Shown one piece after another: positions 21,318-31,528 of a DNA stretch of 64,000 bases. The notes beneath the pieces were generated by a model that worked only from the letters and a program-made list of their open reading frames with translations, was not told where the DNA came from and did not search any database. Positions within the stretch are counted from its first letter, which is position 1, and each line of letters starts with the position of its first letter. The DNA is from Gracilibacillus sp. YIM 98692 (GTDB taxonomy: Bacteria; Bacillota; Bacilli; Bacillales; Amphibacillaceae). The DNA is taken from assembly GCF_010993965.1 (NCBI RefSeq), contig NZ_WIXM01000007.1, positions 62,001-126,000 on the forward strand, written 5' to 3'. The translations under genes were made by a program, and so were the position numbers.

Positions 21318-22856
21318 GTGACCAAACAAAATTTCTTAAAAGGTACTATCATTCTCATTATAGCAGGTATGATCACTAGGTTTCTTGGGTTTATTAATCG
21401 AATAGTGGTGGCAAGGTTAATGGGAGAGGAAGGAATTGGACTATACAATATGGCTTTGCCCACTCTGTTCTTAATGTACACCATCTCTCAAATTGGACTA
21501 CCTATTGCTATCGCAAAAAGAGTAGCAGAAGCAGATGCTAAAAATGATCATAAAAAAATAAAGCAAATACTTGTCATTTCCTTGACAGTAACCATTAGTC
21601 TTAGCATTATCTCTTCTGTTCTCATGTTTCTACTGATACCATTCATATCCAACCACCTTTTAACAGACCAGCGTGTCTATTATCCTTTAATGGCAATTAT
21701 CCCTATTATTCCGATTAGTGCTGTCTCAGCGGTCATTAGAGGATATTTTCAAGGTCGGCAAAACATGAAACCGCAAAGTTATGCCCAAGTAATAGAGCAA
21801 ATCGTCCGCATTCTATTTATACTACTATTAGTGAGCTGGCTAGTACCTTATGGTATAGAATACGCTGCAGCTGGTGCAATGGTTGCGGTCATCATAGGAG
21901 AAGCTGTTTCACTGTTATTTATGCTTCATATGTTCCAAATAAAGAAGAGAATAAAGCTCAGAAGTCAATTCTTTCATTACATTCAATCAGGCAAAAAAAC
22001 ACTGCACCAGCTCTTCTCTATCGCTATCCCAAGTACCGCAAGCCGGTTGGTAAGTTCGATCTCCAATTTTTTAGAACCAATACTAGTTTCACAAAGTTTA
22101 GCCATAGCCGGTGTGCAAACAGCGGTTGCTACTAAACAATACGGAGCCTTAACAGGGTATGCATTACCGTTGCTTTTTCTTCCAACTTTTATTACCCATT
22201 CCTTAGCAGTCGCATTGGTACCTAATATAAGCGAAGCAGAAGCGAACAATCATAAAAAATTAATTCATTATCGTATTCATCAAGCGATTCGGTTATCTTT
22301 CGCTTCTGGAGCTATTGCAACGGTGATATTAAGCTTGTTTGCTGATTCTATATTGACAGCCATGTATGGGACAAACAATGCAAGTCTCTTCTTGAAATTA
22401 ATGGCACCATGTTTCTTATTTATGTATATCCAATTTCCGCTAAATGCTACACTTCAGGCACTTGACCTTGCCAAACAAGCGATGTGGAATAATATTATTG
22501 CGACGATGATTAAATTTACTATTTTAATTAGTTTAACCACCAATCCGCAAATAGGTATATATGGTGCAGCTATTGCCATGTGTGTTGGTGTCATGATCGG
22601 AACAATTTTTCACTTAGTCACGCTATACCGTAGAGTAAGATTTTACATTCCGTTTCTAATGGTTTTTAAAATGATTACGCTTATAGGCTTTACTTATTGG
22701 GCAGGTATCTTACTTATCAAGATTTTCTCTTTCAGCGAAGGGCAAATGTATTCTTTCATCTTAATTTTGGTTATCCTTCTTATTTGCTATATGATTTTCC
22801 TATTCTCCTTACGATTTATAAGTAAAGAAGAATTACAACAGCTAAAAAGAAAATAA
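21318..22856 (+). CDS. spoVB: Stage V sporulation protein B, MOP-family flippase
   Basis: A 512-residue polytopic protein with about 14 transmembrane helices, of the polysaccharide/lipid flippase branch of the MOP (MATE-like) superfamily. The N-terminus FLKGTIILIIAGMITRFLGFINRIVVARLMGEEGIGLYN is typical of SpoVB. SpoVB is needed for spore cortex synthesis and probably flips lipid II. The start is GTG with AAGGCGG about 11 nt upstream. It lies between secDF-comN and a YetF-like gene, as in B. subtilis. Paralogs such as YtgP/YabM are the alternative, but synteny favours SpoVB. Confidence 0.92.
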   Translation: MTKQNFLKGTIILIIAGMITRFLGFINRIVVARLMGEEGIGLYNMALPTLFLMYTISQIGLPIAIAKRVAEADAKNDHKKIKQILVISLTVTISLSIISSVLMFLLIPFISNHLLTDQRVYYPLMAIIPIIPISAVSAVIRGYFQGRQNMKPQSYAQVIEQIVRILFILLLVSWLVPYGIEYAAAGAMVAVIIGEAVSLLFMLHMFQIKKRIKLRSQFFHYIQSGKKTLHQLFSIAIPSTASRLVSSISNFLEPILVSQSLAIAGVQTAVATKQYGALTGYALPLLFLPTFITHSLAVALVPNISEAEANNHKKLIHYRIHQAIRLSFASGAIATVILSLFADSILTAMYGTNNASLFLKLMAPCFLFMYIQFPLNATLQALDLAKQAMWNNIIATMIKFTILISLTTNPQIGIYGAAIAMCVGVMIGTIFHLVTLYRRVRFYIPFLMVFKMITLIGFTYWAGILLIKIFSFSEGQMYSFILILVILLICYMIFLFSLRFISKEELQQLKRK

Positions 22857-22892
22857 AGTAACACGTTATCTCGCTTGAGATAACGTGTTACT
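22857..22892. terminator. Bidirectional terminator between convergent spoVB and yetF-like genes
   Basis: A perfect 16-bp stem AGTAACACGTTATCTC/GAGATAACGTGTTACT with a 4-nt loop starts one base past the spoVB stop. Its right arm contains the stop codon of the YetF-like gene (22888-22890). Confidence 0.9.
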
Positions 22893-23571
22893 TTTCATTT
22901 TTTCTATCAATATACCACTGATTATTGACATCAATCGAACAAAAGGAAATGTCTTCCACTCTTGGGAACCCTCTATTGTCTAATTCATGACGCAGCCAAT
23001 CTTCGTCATGCTCAATAGATTTCAAGGCGTTTGGTTGTATTTTCCCATCAACTATTAAAGGCAAGACAAGCCCCTTAATCTGATCATTATGCGGCATATT
23101 TTGTTCCTTATTTTCAATGATCGATAATTTCCCAGAAGGCTCCAAAATCGCATACGACACATCGTTAATGCTTTCTGTGCCATTTTCACGAAGTTGTTGT
23201 AATAAGTCATCAAAGTTAAAGCGATTTTTTTTCATTTCGTATTCATCAATTTTCCCTTGGGAAATAATAATGGAAGGCTTCCCTTCAAACCAAGTACGAA
23301 ACCAAGCACTTTTTAAAGATAACCATGCGGTGAAACGTTGAATCAATAGGAGAACTACCATGGGGATCACCCCATAAGCAAAAAACAATTCCGTATCTTC
23401 AATGGTAAGTACAGCAATTTCTGCAATCATAATATACACAACAATGTCTAACAGGCTGAGTTCACCAATTTCTCTTTTTCCCATCATTCGAAATATTAGT
23501 ACTACGATGACATAGGAAAAAAGTGTCCGAACAACTAATAATAGTGCTTCTTCTAAAGACACTTGCTTCAC
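22888..23571 (-). CDS. DUF421/YetF-family membrane protein (YrbG-like)
   Basis: A 227-residue protein with three N-terminal helices (about residues 8-28, 36-56 and 60-80) and two cytoplasmic YetF/DUF421 subdomains (GKPSIIISQGKIDEYEMKKNRFNFDDLLQQLRENG then the SYAILEPSGKLSII strand). Family members affect spore germination or stress in some Bacillus species, but no biochemical activity is firmly known. B. subtilis has yrbG at this position. Its stop codon lies inside the shared terminator with spoVB. Confidence 0.85.
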   Translation of the reverse strand: MKQVSLEEALLLVVRTLFSYVIVVLIFRMMGKREIGELSLLDIVVYIMIAEIAVLTIEDTELFFAYGVIPMVVLLLIQRFTAWLSLKSAWFRTWFEGKPSIIISQGKIDEYEMKKNRFNFDDLLQQLRENGTESINDVSYAILEPSGKLSIIENKEQNMPHNDQIKGLVLPLIVDGKIQPNALKSIEHDEDWLRHELDNRGFPRVEDISFCSIDVNNQWYIDRKNEK

Positions 23572-23623
23572 TTCCTCTAGTTAGAAACTAGAAGTAGTTT
23601 TTCCTTCATTTTAGAAACTATGC

Positions 23624-24925
23624 TTAAAAAGGCTGTTGAAATGGCAATAAGTATCGAAAGTAAACATAAATAGTGGAAATAATTAAAGAAAGAATGACTA
23701 TTGGAATCCCGTATTTCATAAATTTGAGAAAGGGGATTCGTTTATTTTGTGACTCAGCTAAACCTGCTACTACTACATTAGCAGAAGCTCCAATTAATGT
23801 GCCATTTCCTCCTAAACATGCTCCTAAAGCAAGCGACCACCATAACGGATCAAGATTTGCCATCCCGTATGCTTCAAACTCCTTTATTACTGGAATCATA
23901 GCAGCTACAAATGGAATATTGTCCACAATACCCGAAAATAAACCTGATGTCCATAAAAGCAATAAGGAAGTTGAGGTAATGTCTCCTTCCGTTACCCACA
24001 TGATGGTTCGAGCTAATTCATCAATCACCCCTACTTCTTCTAGTCCACCTACAAGCATAAATAAGCCAATGAAGAAAAACAATGTCACCCATTCCACTTG
24101 TTGAAAAATCGTCTCCGTTTCAACCTCTTTTTCACTTATCATTAATAAAAGGATAGCACCGCATAATGCGATAATCGTTAGATCAACATGAAAAACAGGA
24201 TGCAATAAAAAACCAACTATCGTTAAGGTTAAAATCGATAAAGATTGATATAATAATGGAGATTTCTTTAAATAACTTTCTTCCTCCATTTCCATCAATC
24301 GATGGATGTTTTTCTTATCCACTTTTCTTAACTGTTTTTTAAATAAGACCACCAATAATGATATCGTCATGATAAACAAAAAAATGGCTACCGGAGCTGT
24401 ATGCTGCACAAAGGAAACAAACGTTAAATGCGGTACAGCTTGACCAATCATTATATTAGGTGGATCTCCAATAAGGGTAGCCGTCCCGCCAATATTTGCT
24501 GCCAATATAATCGTTAATAAATAAGGAAAGCTTGGAAGTTTCAAGATATTAGTTAAGGTTAAGATTACAGGAACAAATAATAACACAGTTGTGACATTAT
24601 CCAGAAGTGCTGACCCAATAGCTGTTAAGATAGCGATACCCACCAGCAATGGAACGGGCTTCCCTTTCACTGTTTTGGCTAACCATATCGCCACATAAGT
24701 AAATACCCCTGTCTTCTTTGTAATCGCAACAAGAACCATCATAGCAAACAATAAGGCTACGGTATTCCAATCGATATATGATTGCACGGCATCTTCCCAT
24801 TGGTAGACTCCAGTTAACAAAAGTAAAATTCCACCCGATAAAGCCACTAGTGCTCGATTTATTTTTTCAGTCATGATAAATATATAACTTACTAAAAATA
24901 CTGCAATCGCAATTGTAACAGCCAT
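23624..24925 (-). CDS. ArsB/NhaD-type membrane transporter (ion transporter superfamily)
   Basis: A 433-residue polytopic protein with about 11-12 helices and the inverted repeat typical of the IT superfamily: SALLDNVTTVLLFVPV and NIGGTATLIGDPPNIMIG in the first half, SGIVDNIPFVAAMIPV and GGNGTLIGASANVV in the second. These motifs are shared by ArsB, NhaD and P-protein families. Substrate (Na+/H+, arsenite or carboxylate) cannot be read from sequence; no ars genes are nearby. The ATG at 24925 has AAGGGGAG 6 nt upstream; a longer frame to 24988 enters repeat A2 and is rejected. It is an insertion relative to B. subtilis. Confidence 0.85.
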   Translation of the reverse strand: MAVTIAIAVFLVSYIFIMTEKINRALVALSGGILLLLTGVYQWEDAVQSYIDWNTVALLFAMMVLVAITKKTGVFTYVAIWLAKTVKGKPVPLLVGIAILTAIGSALLDNVTTVLLFVPVILTLTNILKLPSFPYLLTIILAANIGGTATLIGDPPNIMIGQAVPHLTFVSFVQHTAPVAIFLFIMTISLLVVLFKKQLRKVDKKNIHRLMEMEEESYLKKSPLLYQSLSILTLTIVGFLLHPVFHVDLTIIALCGAILLLMISEKEVETETIFQQVEWVTLFFFIGLFMLVGGLEEVGVIDELARTIMWVTEGDITSTSLLLLWTSGLFSGIVDNIPFVAAMIPVIKEFEAYGMANLDPLWWSLALGACLGGNGTLIGASANVVVAGLAESQNKRIPFLKFMKYGIPIVILSLIISTIYVYFRYLLPFQQPF

Positions 24926-24972
24926 TCTTTGCTCCCCTTCCCTGTATAAATGAGCAGTATAGAAATCACTAT

Positions 24973-25112
24973 TTAACACGGTGGACAATCGTTCGTAAGC
25001 CCCAAAATGAAAGAAGGATAAGTGGTGGGGTAACGGACGCTAGCACCCTGATAAGTATCGCTAACTCATCAAGAAGGGGATGAAGCCCCCACTGATGGAA
25101 GTCTCTCTTTAT
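24973..25112 (+). repeat. Dispersed repeat family A, copy A2
   Basis: A nearly complete copy with left signature CACGGTGGACAATCGTTCGT, middle GGGGTAACGGACGCTAGCA, CACCCTGATAAGTATCGCTA and right signature CCCCCACTGATGGAAGTC. It fills much of the 324-bp gap between the ArsB/NhaD gene and yrzE, which otherwise holds only the short yrzE upstream region. Confidence 0.8.
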
Positions 25113-25249
25113 GTCTTTCACGCAAAATATGACAAGCTTAATATCATTTATATTCGCAAGTGTCCAAACTATTCAAAAAGGAAAGCGTCTTATTTTTTAG
25201 GGACGTGCATACATAAATATAGAGAAGGGTTTTAAGAGGAGGGAATAGA

Positions 25250-25633
25250 ATGAAAACAATAGTTGGAGTACTATTTGGATGGATTGGTATTCTGATCGTT
25301 ATGTTTGTTGCTAGTATTGTTTTAGGATTGCTGCTTCGTTTTACATCTCTTGCTGATTTCACACTTCAGTGGGCCACGTTACTTATTAGTTTTTTAGCAT
25401 TATTTACAGGTGGATTTATTGCAGGAATAAAAGCGAAGCATAAAGGAATGTTAGTGGGCGGATTGACAAGTCTATTATTCACTTTCTTCGTGTTTTGTTA
25501 CCAATACCTTGGATTAGGTGCTACATTTACTATTGTAGAAATCGTCCATCACACTGCTTTTCTATTATTAGCAATAATTGGTGCCATCATCGGAGTGAAT
25601 ATGTCTGATAGTCAAGAAAAGGAGAGCTACTAA
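25250..25633 (+). CDS. TIGR04086-family membrane protein (YrzE-like)
   Basis: A 127-residue protein with four predicted helices (about residues 8-30, 42-60, 65-85 and 95-117). The small four-helix layout and the location between spoVB and yajC match YrzE, a family with no established function. AGAGGAGGG lies 5 nt before the ATG. Repeat B2 begins 3 nt past the stop. Confidence 0.75.
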   Translation: MKTIVGVLFGWIGILIVMFVASIVLGLLLRFTSLADFTLQWATLLISFLALFTGGFIAGIKAKHKGMLVGGLTSLLFTFFVFCYQYLGLGATFTIVEIVHHTAFLLLAIIGAIIGVNMSDSQEKESY

Positions 25634-25636
25634 TTT

Positions 25637-25747
25637 AAAGAAAACTCGGCGATTTCCGAGCCTTTAGGCGATAGCAAAGCCGTAGTTGCACTTATCTATC
25701 TTCCTAATCGTGGTCTCTACGTCGAATTCACTTCATCTGTAACAAGA
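25637..25747 (+). repeat. Dispersed repeat family B, copy B2
   Basis: AAAGAAAACTCGGCGATTTC is followed by GCCGTAGTTGCACTTATC, TATCTTCCTAATCGTGG, CTACGTCGAATTCACTTC and ATCTGTAACAAGATAT, colinear with copy B1. The first hairpin is CTCGG/CCGAG here versus CTCGTC/GACGAG in B3, so paired bases have changed together. The right end runs straight into repeat A5. Confidence 0.75.
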
Positions 25748-25801
25748 TATAAAGTGAAACTCAATCAGTGGGGTTTTACGGGACGGTTATTCACCGTGAA
25801 A
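25748..25801 (-). repeat. Dispersed repeat family A, copy A5 (internal deletion)
   Basis: Only the two ends of family A are joined: on the plus strand AAAGTGAAACTCAATCAGTG then ACGGGACGGTTATTCACCGT. About 100 bp of the middle is missing compared with A3 and A4. Confidence 0.7.
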
Positions 25802-25820
25802 ATTCTTAATAAGGTAAAAA

Positions 25821-25850
25821 AGCCATGACAGCTATAGTACTGCCATGGCT
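25821..25850 (-). terminator. Terminator after yajC
   Basis: An 11-bp stem with one mismatch (AGCCATGACAG/CTGCCATGGCT) and an 8-nt loop lies 5 bp past the yajC stop and is followed on the minus strand by TTTTTTACC. Confidence 0.85.
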
Positions 25851-25855
25851 TCTAA

Positions 25856-26125
25856 TTAGCTTTGTTCGACAACTTCTCTTACTGCTGAACGGTCATATGT
25901 AAGTTTTGACCCATCATTCGCAAGTAATACAATTTCATTTTCATCTAATGCATGTACTGTAGCATGCAAACCACCAATTGTGATGACCTTGTCCCCTTTT
26001 TTTAAATCTGATTGCATTTGACGGACCTGCTTTTGCTTTTTCTGTTGAGGTCTAATAAGCAAAAAGTAAAAAATCACGACCATCAAGATCAATGGTGCAA
26101 AAGTCGCTAATGCTCCCTCCATCAA
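25856..26125 (-). CDS. yajC: Preprotein translocase subunit YajC
   Basis: An 89-residue protein with one N-terminal helix (about residues 8-25, FAPLILMVVIFYFLLIRPQQKKQKQ) and a small cytoplasmic domain (KKGDKVITIGGLHATV). It associates with SecDF and SecYEG. It follows tgt by 17 nt in the order queA-tgt-yajC, conserved in many bacteria. AAAGGGGGAG precedes the ATG. Confidence 0.95.
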   Translation of the reverse strand: MMEGALATFAPLILMVVIFYFLLIRPQQKKQKQVRQMQSDLKKGDKVITIGGLHATVHALDENEIVLLANDGSKLTYDRSAVREVVEQS

Positions 26126-26142
26126 AACTCCCCCTTTCTTAC

Positions 26143-27312
<1,170 letters not shown>

Positions 27313-28341
27313 TTATAGGATAAGCATAGCGTCCCCAAAACTAAAGAAACGATATCGTTCCTCTACCGCTTGTTGATAAGCTTCTAAAATAAAATCTCGA
27401 TCAGCTAACGCACTTACCAGCATAATCAACGTCGATTTCGGCAAATGAAAATTTGTTATTAATCCATCAATTGCACGGAACTGATATGATGGATAAATAA
27501 AGATATCCGTCCAGCCATTACGAGCCTCAAATGCACCATTAGTATCTCTCGCTATCGTCTCCAATGTTCTAGTTGAGGTAGTACCAACTGATATAATCCG
27601 TCCGCCTTGTTGTTTTACTTTATTTAATCGATTTGCTGTCTCTTCTGTCATCTGGTAAAACTCTGCATGCATTTCATGCTCTGTAATATCTTCCACGTTA
27701 ACCGGACGAAATGTACCTAATCCAACATGTAATGTAATAAAGGCAATTTCAATTCCTTTATCCTTTATTTGGTCAAGTAACTCTTCCGTAAAATGCAACC
27801 CTGCTGTAGGAGCTGCAGCTGACCCTTTTTCTTTGGCATAGACAGTTTGATAACGGTCTTTTTCATCTAATTGCTCTTTAATATATGGAGGAAGTGGCAT
27901 TTCGCCTAATTGATCCAATACTTCATAAAAAATACCATCATATTCAAAACGAAGAATTCTTCCGCCATGTTCTTTCATTTCTATACAAGTGGCCGTGAGC
28001 ATTCCTTCACCAAAGTATATTTTGGTGCCTGGTTTAATCTTTTTAGCTGGCTTTACTAATACTTCCCAATCATCCTCTTGCAGTTGCGATAATAACAAAA
28101 CTTCTACTTTAGCACCAGTTTCAGCCTTAACACCATATAACCTTGCTGGTAATACTTTGGTATCATTTAAAACAAGACAGTCTCCCTTTCTTAAATAATC
28201 CAAAACATCATAAAAATGACGATGTGTAATCGTTCGTTCTGCTCGGTTTAGCACCATTAACCGTGAACTTGCTCGTTCCTTTAAAGGTGTTTGGGCAATC
28301 AGCTCTTCTGGTAATTCAAAGTCAAAATCCTCAATTTGCAT
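27313..28341 (-). CDS. queA: S-adenosylmethionine:tRNA ribosyltransferase-isomerase
   Basis: A 342-residue QueA enzyme that transfers and isomerises the ribosyl part of SAM onto preQ1-tRNA to give epoxyqueuosine. Signatures include [15 protein letters not shown] at the N-terminus, [13 protein letters not shown] (about 173-185), [10 protein letters not shown] and the C-terminal [15 protein letters not shown]. The length agrees with the family. It lies between DUF2905 and tgt. Confidence 0.97.
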   Translation of the reverse strand: MQIEDFDFELPEELIAQTPLKERASSRLMVLNRAERTITHRHFYDVLDYLRKGDCLVLNDTKVLPARLYGVKAETGAKVEVLLLSQLQEDDWEVLVKPAKKIKPGTKIYFGEGMLTATCIEMKEHGGRILRFEYDGIFYEVLDQLGEMPLPPYIKEQLDEKDRYQTVYAKEKGSAAAPTAGLHFTEELLDQIKDKGIEIAFITLHVGLGTFRPVNVEDITEHEMHAEFYQMTEETANRLNKVKQQGGRIISVGTTSTRTLETIARDTNGAFEARNGWTDIFIYPSYQFRAIDGLITNFHLPKSTLIMLVSALADRDFILEAYQQAVEERYRFFSFGDAMLIL

Positions 28342-28354
28342 GATGTTACTCCTT

Positions 28355-28555
28355 CTATTTAAAGCGTCCGATAATATAAAATATAAGCGTTAAAACAATG
28401 CTAACAATAATGGATGTCATAATAGGGAAATGAAAGGACACATTGCCTTTTTTAAAGCTAATATCACCTGGCAATTTTCCTATAAACCCCCACAATAAAC
28501 CGATGATAATACAAACAACCCCTATTACAATAAAGATTTTCCCTACATCCGTCAA
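28355..28555 (-). CDS. DUF2905 small membrane protein
   Basis: A 66-residue protein with two helices (about residues 5-24 and 44-62) joined by [19 protein letters not shown], the signature segment of DUF2905. The function is unknown. The start overlaps the ruvB stop by 4 nt (ATGA), so it is translationally coupled; ruvB-DUF2905-queA is common in Bacillaceae. Confidence 0.85.
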   Translation of the reverse strand: MTDVGKIFIVIGVVCIIIGLLWGFIGKLPGDISFKKGNVSFHFPIMTSIIVSIVLTLIFYIIGRFK

Positions 28556-29553
28556 GTGTGAGGCACCTCCCGGTTAAAATGGGTATAAGCTTTAGGTGTA
28601 ATTAACCTTCCCCTCGGCGTCCGTTGGATAAAGCCTTGCTGTAACAAGAATGGCTCATATACATCTTCGATTGTTTGTGATTCTTCGCCAATGGAAGCCG
28701 CAATGGTATCCAAACCAACAGGTCCTCCTTGAAAATGGTCCATCATAGCTAGCAGTAATTTATGATCAATATGGTCTAACCCTTCTTGATCGACTTGCAA
28801 CATGTGTAAAGCTTTTTGGGTTGTTTCCATCGAAATAGAATATTCTCCTTTTACTTGTGAGATATCTCTTACCCTTTTTAACAAACGATTTGCAATTCTA
28901 GGAGTACCACGTGAGCGTCGAGCTACTTCTACTGCAGCCGTCTGCTCAATTTCTACTGCAAAAATATCTGCCGTTCTTTCCACTATGGATTGCAGATCTT
29001 CCACTTCATAAAATTCCAGGCGACTTAACACACCAAATCGATCACGCAATGGAGCAGATAACAAACCAGCTCGGGTTGTTGCCCCGACTAAAGTAAAAGG
29101 AGGTAAATCTAACTGGACAGATCGCGCACTAGGTCCTGATCCTATCACAATATCTAAACAAAAATCTTCCATTGCCGGATATAATATTTCCTCTACTGCT
29201 CTAGGTAGTCTGTGAATCTCATCTATAAATAATACATCCCCTACTTCCAATGAGGATAAAATGGCTGCAAGATCGCCTGACCGTTCAATAGCAGGACCTG
29301 AGGTTGATTTAAATTGTACTGCCATTTCATTAGCTATAATTTGGGCCATGGTCGTCTTCCCCAATCCTGGCGGCCCATAAAGTAAGACATGATCCAATGG
29401 TTCATTTCTCATTTTGGCAGCTTCTATAAAAATAGATAGGTTTTCCTTGGCCTTATGCTGGCCTATATATTGTTTTAACAGCTTTGGGCGTAAGCTTAAT
29501 TCTTCAGACATATCCCCTTCTTGGACCTCACCTGAAATAATTCGATCTTCCAT
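28552..29553 (-). CDS. ruvB: Holliday junction branch migration helicase RuvB
   Basis: A 333-residue AAA+ motor that drives branch migration with RuvA. Walker [10 protein letters not shown] lies near residues 60-68, Walker B FIDEIHRL near 109-116, sensor [18 protein letters not shown] near 156-173, and the C-terminal winged helix has RTPRGR. AAAGGAG lies 9 nt before the ATG. It follows ruvA by 17 nt. Confidence 0.97.
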   Translation of the reverse strand: MEDRIISGEVQEGDMSEELSLRPKLLKQYIGQHKAKENLSIFIEAAKMRNEPLDHVLLYGPPGLGKTTMAQIIANEMAVQFKSTSGPAIERSGDLAAILSSLEVGDVLFIDEIHRLPRAVEEILYPAMEDFCLDIVIGSGPSARSVQLDLPPFTLVGATTRAGLLSAPLRDRFGVLSRLEFYEVEDLQSIVERTADIFAVEIEQTAAVEVARRSRGTPRIANRLLKRVRDISQVKGEYSISMETTQKALHMLQVDQEGLDHIDHKLLLAMMDHFQGGPVGLDTIAASIGEESQTIEDVYEPFLLQQGFIQRTPRGRLITPKAYTHFNREVPHT

Positions 29554-29570
29554 TTATGAACTCCTTTCCT

Positions 29571-30170
29571 TTATTTCATCAATAATGCCAACCCTTTTCT
29601 TATGTATACATCCGTTTCATCTAGATGTTCTGCGCTGAGTTGTGGTTTAATCTGGTTTACTTCTTTATTTGAATACCCTAATGCTTTCAGAGCTTCTATT
29701 GCTTCAAGTAAGGCTGTACTCTCTTCTTCCGCATCTCCCTGATTTTCTTGTGAAGTCAATAAATCTTGAGAAGCCGAAAGCTTTCCTTTTAAATCCAATA
29801 TCATTTGCCTAGCTGTTTTTTTTCCTACCCCTGGAAAGCTAGTAAGAAATTTTTCATTTTCTTGTTCTATGGCTACAACAAAATCTTGAACAGTTGTCGT
29901 AGCTAATACGGCAAGAGCCCCCTTTGGCCCTATACCAGAAACATTTAATATGTTAGCAAATAAATCTTTTTCATCTGTATTTTGGAATCCATACAACATT
30001 TGTGTATCCTCACGTACATAATGATATGTAAAGACTTTATCTTCTTGTCCAATATGTGACTGAAATCGATATGGATTTGGACAAATGATTTCATATCCAA
30101 CACCGTTTGCTTCTAATATAACCGATTGGTCTGTTATATCTGCAACAATCCCCTTAATATATGCAATCAT
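29571..30170 (-). CDS. ruvA: Holliday junction-binding protein RuvA
   Basis: A 199-residue tetrameric junction-binding protein: OB fold (about residues 1-65), two helix-hairpin-helix motifs (NVSGIGPKGALA near 71 and FPGVGKKTARQM near 107) and the C-terminal domain III that contacts RuvB (ALKALGYSNKEV). It heads the ruvA-ruvB-DUF2905-queA-tgt-yajC series, all on the minus strand with short gaps. Confidence 0.97.
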   Translation of the reverse strand: MIAYIKGIVADITDQSVILEANGVGYEIICPNPYRFQSHIGQEDKVFTYHYVREDTQMLYGFQNTDEKDLFANILNVSGIGPKGALAVLATTTVQDFVVAIEQENEKFLTSFPGVGKKTARQMILDLKGKLSASQDLLTSQENQGDAEEESTALLEAIEALKALGYSNKEVNQIKPQLSAEHLDETDVYIRKGLALLMK

Positions 30171-30343
30171 ATCATGAACTCCCTTTTCTTCACCAATATA
30201 TCTAGCTAATCAATCATATGTTCGTATTTATCATAGCTTATTATGTAGAGCAATTCAAGTCGATGCAAAAGCAAATTAGATGATAGCGATAAACATAATG
30301 TGATACATTAATATAATCAACCAATCATAAAGGATGGATATGC

Positions 30344-31513
30344 ATGTCTAGGAAACAACAAATTCGATTTTTGAAAGCGTTAACTATGTTGAACGCAAGT
30401 AATAAAGGACTTATTCTACCTTTTTTCCCTCTATTTTTATATTACCGAGGGTTTTCTTCCTTTGAAATCGGACTCATTTTAGGTATTGCACCAATGGTTA
30501 GCATTGTAGCTCAACCATTTTTTGGATTTATTAGTGATAAATATAAAACGATAAAAGGATTGTTGATTCTATTATATTTTTGTGTGATCGCCGTCAGTTT
30601 CAGCATCTTTTTTGTTGGAGACTTTTTCATTGTTTTCTGCTCCTTTATTCTATTTCATTTTGTCATGTCACCAACTATGCCATTGTTAGACAGTATGGCC
30701 ATTAAAAGTTTAGGTAAGAGAAACCGTGGTCAATACGGAAAAATAAGGTTATGGGGCTCTGTTGGCTTTGCTACCACTGCTATTATCTCTGGGCCAATTT
30801 TAGACTGGGTTGGTATTAGCAGGATTTATCTCTTATTTTGGATCCTTATCCTTCTCTTTATTTCTTTAGCGTTATTTTTAAAAGATGATAACCATAGCGC
30901 TGATCCAGTTACATTAAATGGATTAAAAACCATTATTCAAAATAAACCTTTTATGCTGTTTTTATCTTTATGCTTTCTTGTCATGGTACCACATCGAATG
31001 AATGATACGATGCTAGTGTTGCATTTGGAAGGTTTAGGTGCTACAACGTTTCTGGTAGGCTTGGCATGGGCTCTAGCCGCCTTTAGTGAAGTTCCTGTCT
31101 TTTACTTTTTAACAGCAAAAATTATGCAATTTAATCATTTATTTTTGTTAGGCTGTGTTGCTTTTTTTTATACGATTCGTTGGATGCTATATGGGTTTAT
31201 TGAATCCGCTGAATGGATTGTGTTTCTGCAAATATCACAAAGCATTACATTTGGCTTATTCTGGTTAGTAGCTCTTCAAACAGCGGTCCATTTTATACCT
31301 AATCATTTAAGAAGTACTGGACAAGCGATTTTAACCTCTACTTGCTTTGGTTTAGGAGGGGCTGCAGGAGGCAGTATTGGGGGTTCCATATTAGAAAACT
31401 ATGGATCAGATATCATGTACCATATGATGGCAATTGTCACTTTTGTAGCCATGATAGGAATTTTTCTTAAATATAAAAAAAGCAAAGATCTAGAAATAGT
31501 TGAACGATCATAA
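30344..31513 (+). CDS. Major facilitator superfamily transporter (MFS_1_like)
   Basis: A 389-residue protein with about 12 transmembrane helices in two halves. The first half has GFISDKYKTIKG between helices 2 and 3, the MFS motif A position, and the second half starts near residue 205. The N-terminus with PFFPLFLYYRGFSSFEIGLILG resembles the MFS_1_like/YwbF and phenylpropionate-permease group. The substrate is unknown. B. subtilis has an unrelated MFS permease, csbX, near bofC, so position alone is no guide. Its last codons form one arm of a terminator shared with bofC. Confidence 0.8.
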   Translation: MSRKQQIRFLKALTMLNASNKGLILPFFPLFLYYRGFSSFEIGLILGIAPMVSIVAQPFFGFISDKYKTIKGLLILLYFCVIAVSFSIFFVGDFFIVFCSFILFHFVMSPTMPLLDSMAIKSLGKRNRGQYGKIRLWGSVGFATTAIISGPILDWVGISRIYLLFWILILLFISLALFLKDDNHSADPVTLNGLKTIIQNKPFMLFLSLCFLVMVPHRMNDTMLVLHLEGLGATTFLVGLAWALAAFSEVPVFYFLTAKIMQFNHLFLLGCVAFFYTIRWMLYGFIESAEWIVFLQISQSITFGLFWLVALQTAVHFIPNHLRSTGQAILTSTCFGLGGAAGGSIGGSILENYGSDIMYHMMAIVTFVAMIGIFLKYKKSKDLEIVERS

Positions 31514-31528
31514 ATCGTTCAACTATTT
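31494..31528. terminator. Bidirectional terminator inside the ends of two convergent genes
   Basis: A perfect 15-bp stem AAATAGTTGAACGAT/ATCGTTCAACTATTT with a 5-nt loop. The left arm encodes the last residues of the MFS protein, the loop carries its stop codon, and the right arm encodes the end of BofC. The stops are only 5 bp apart. Confidence 0.9.
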
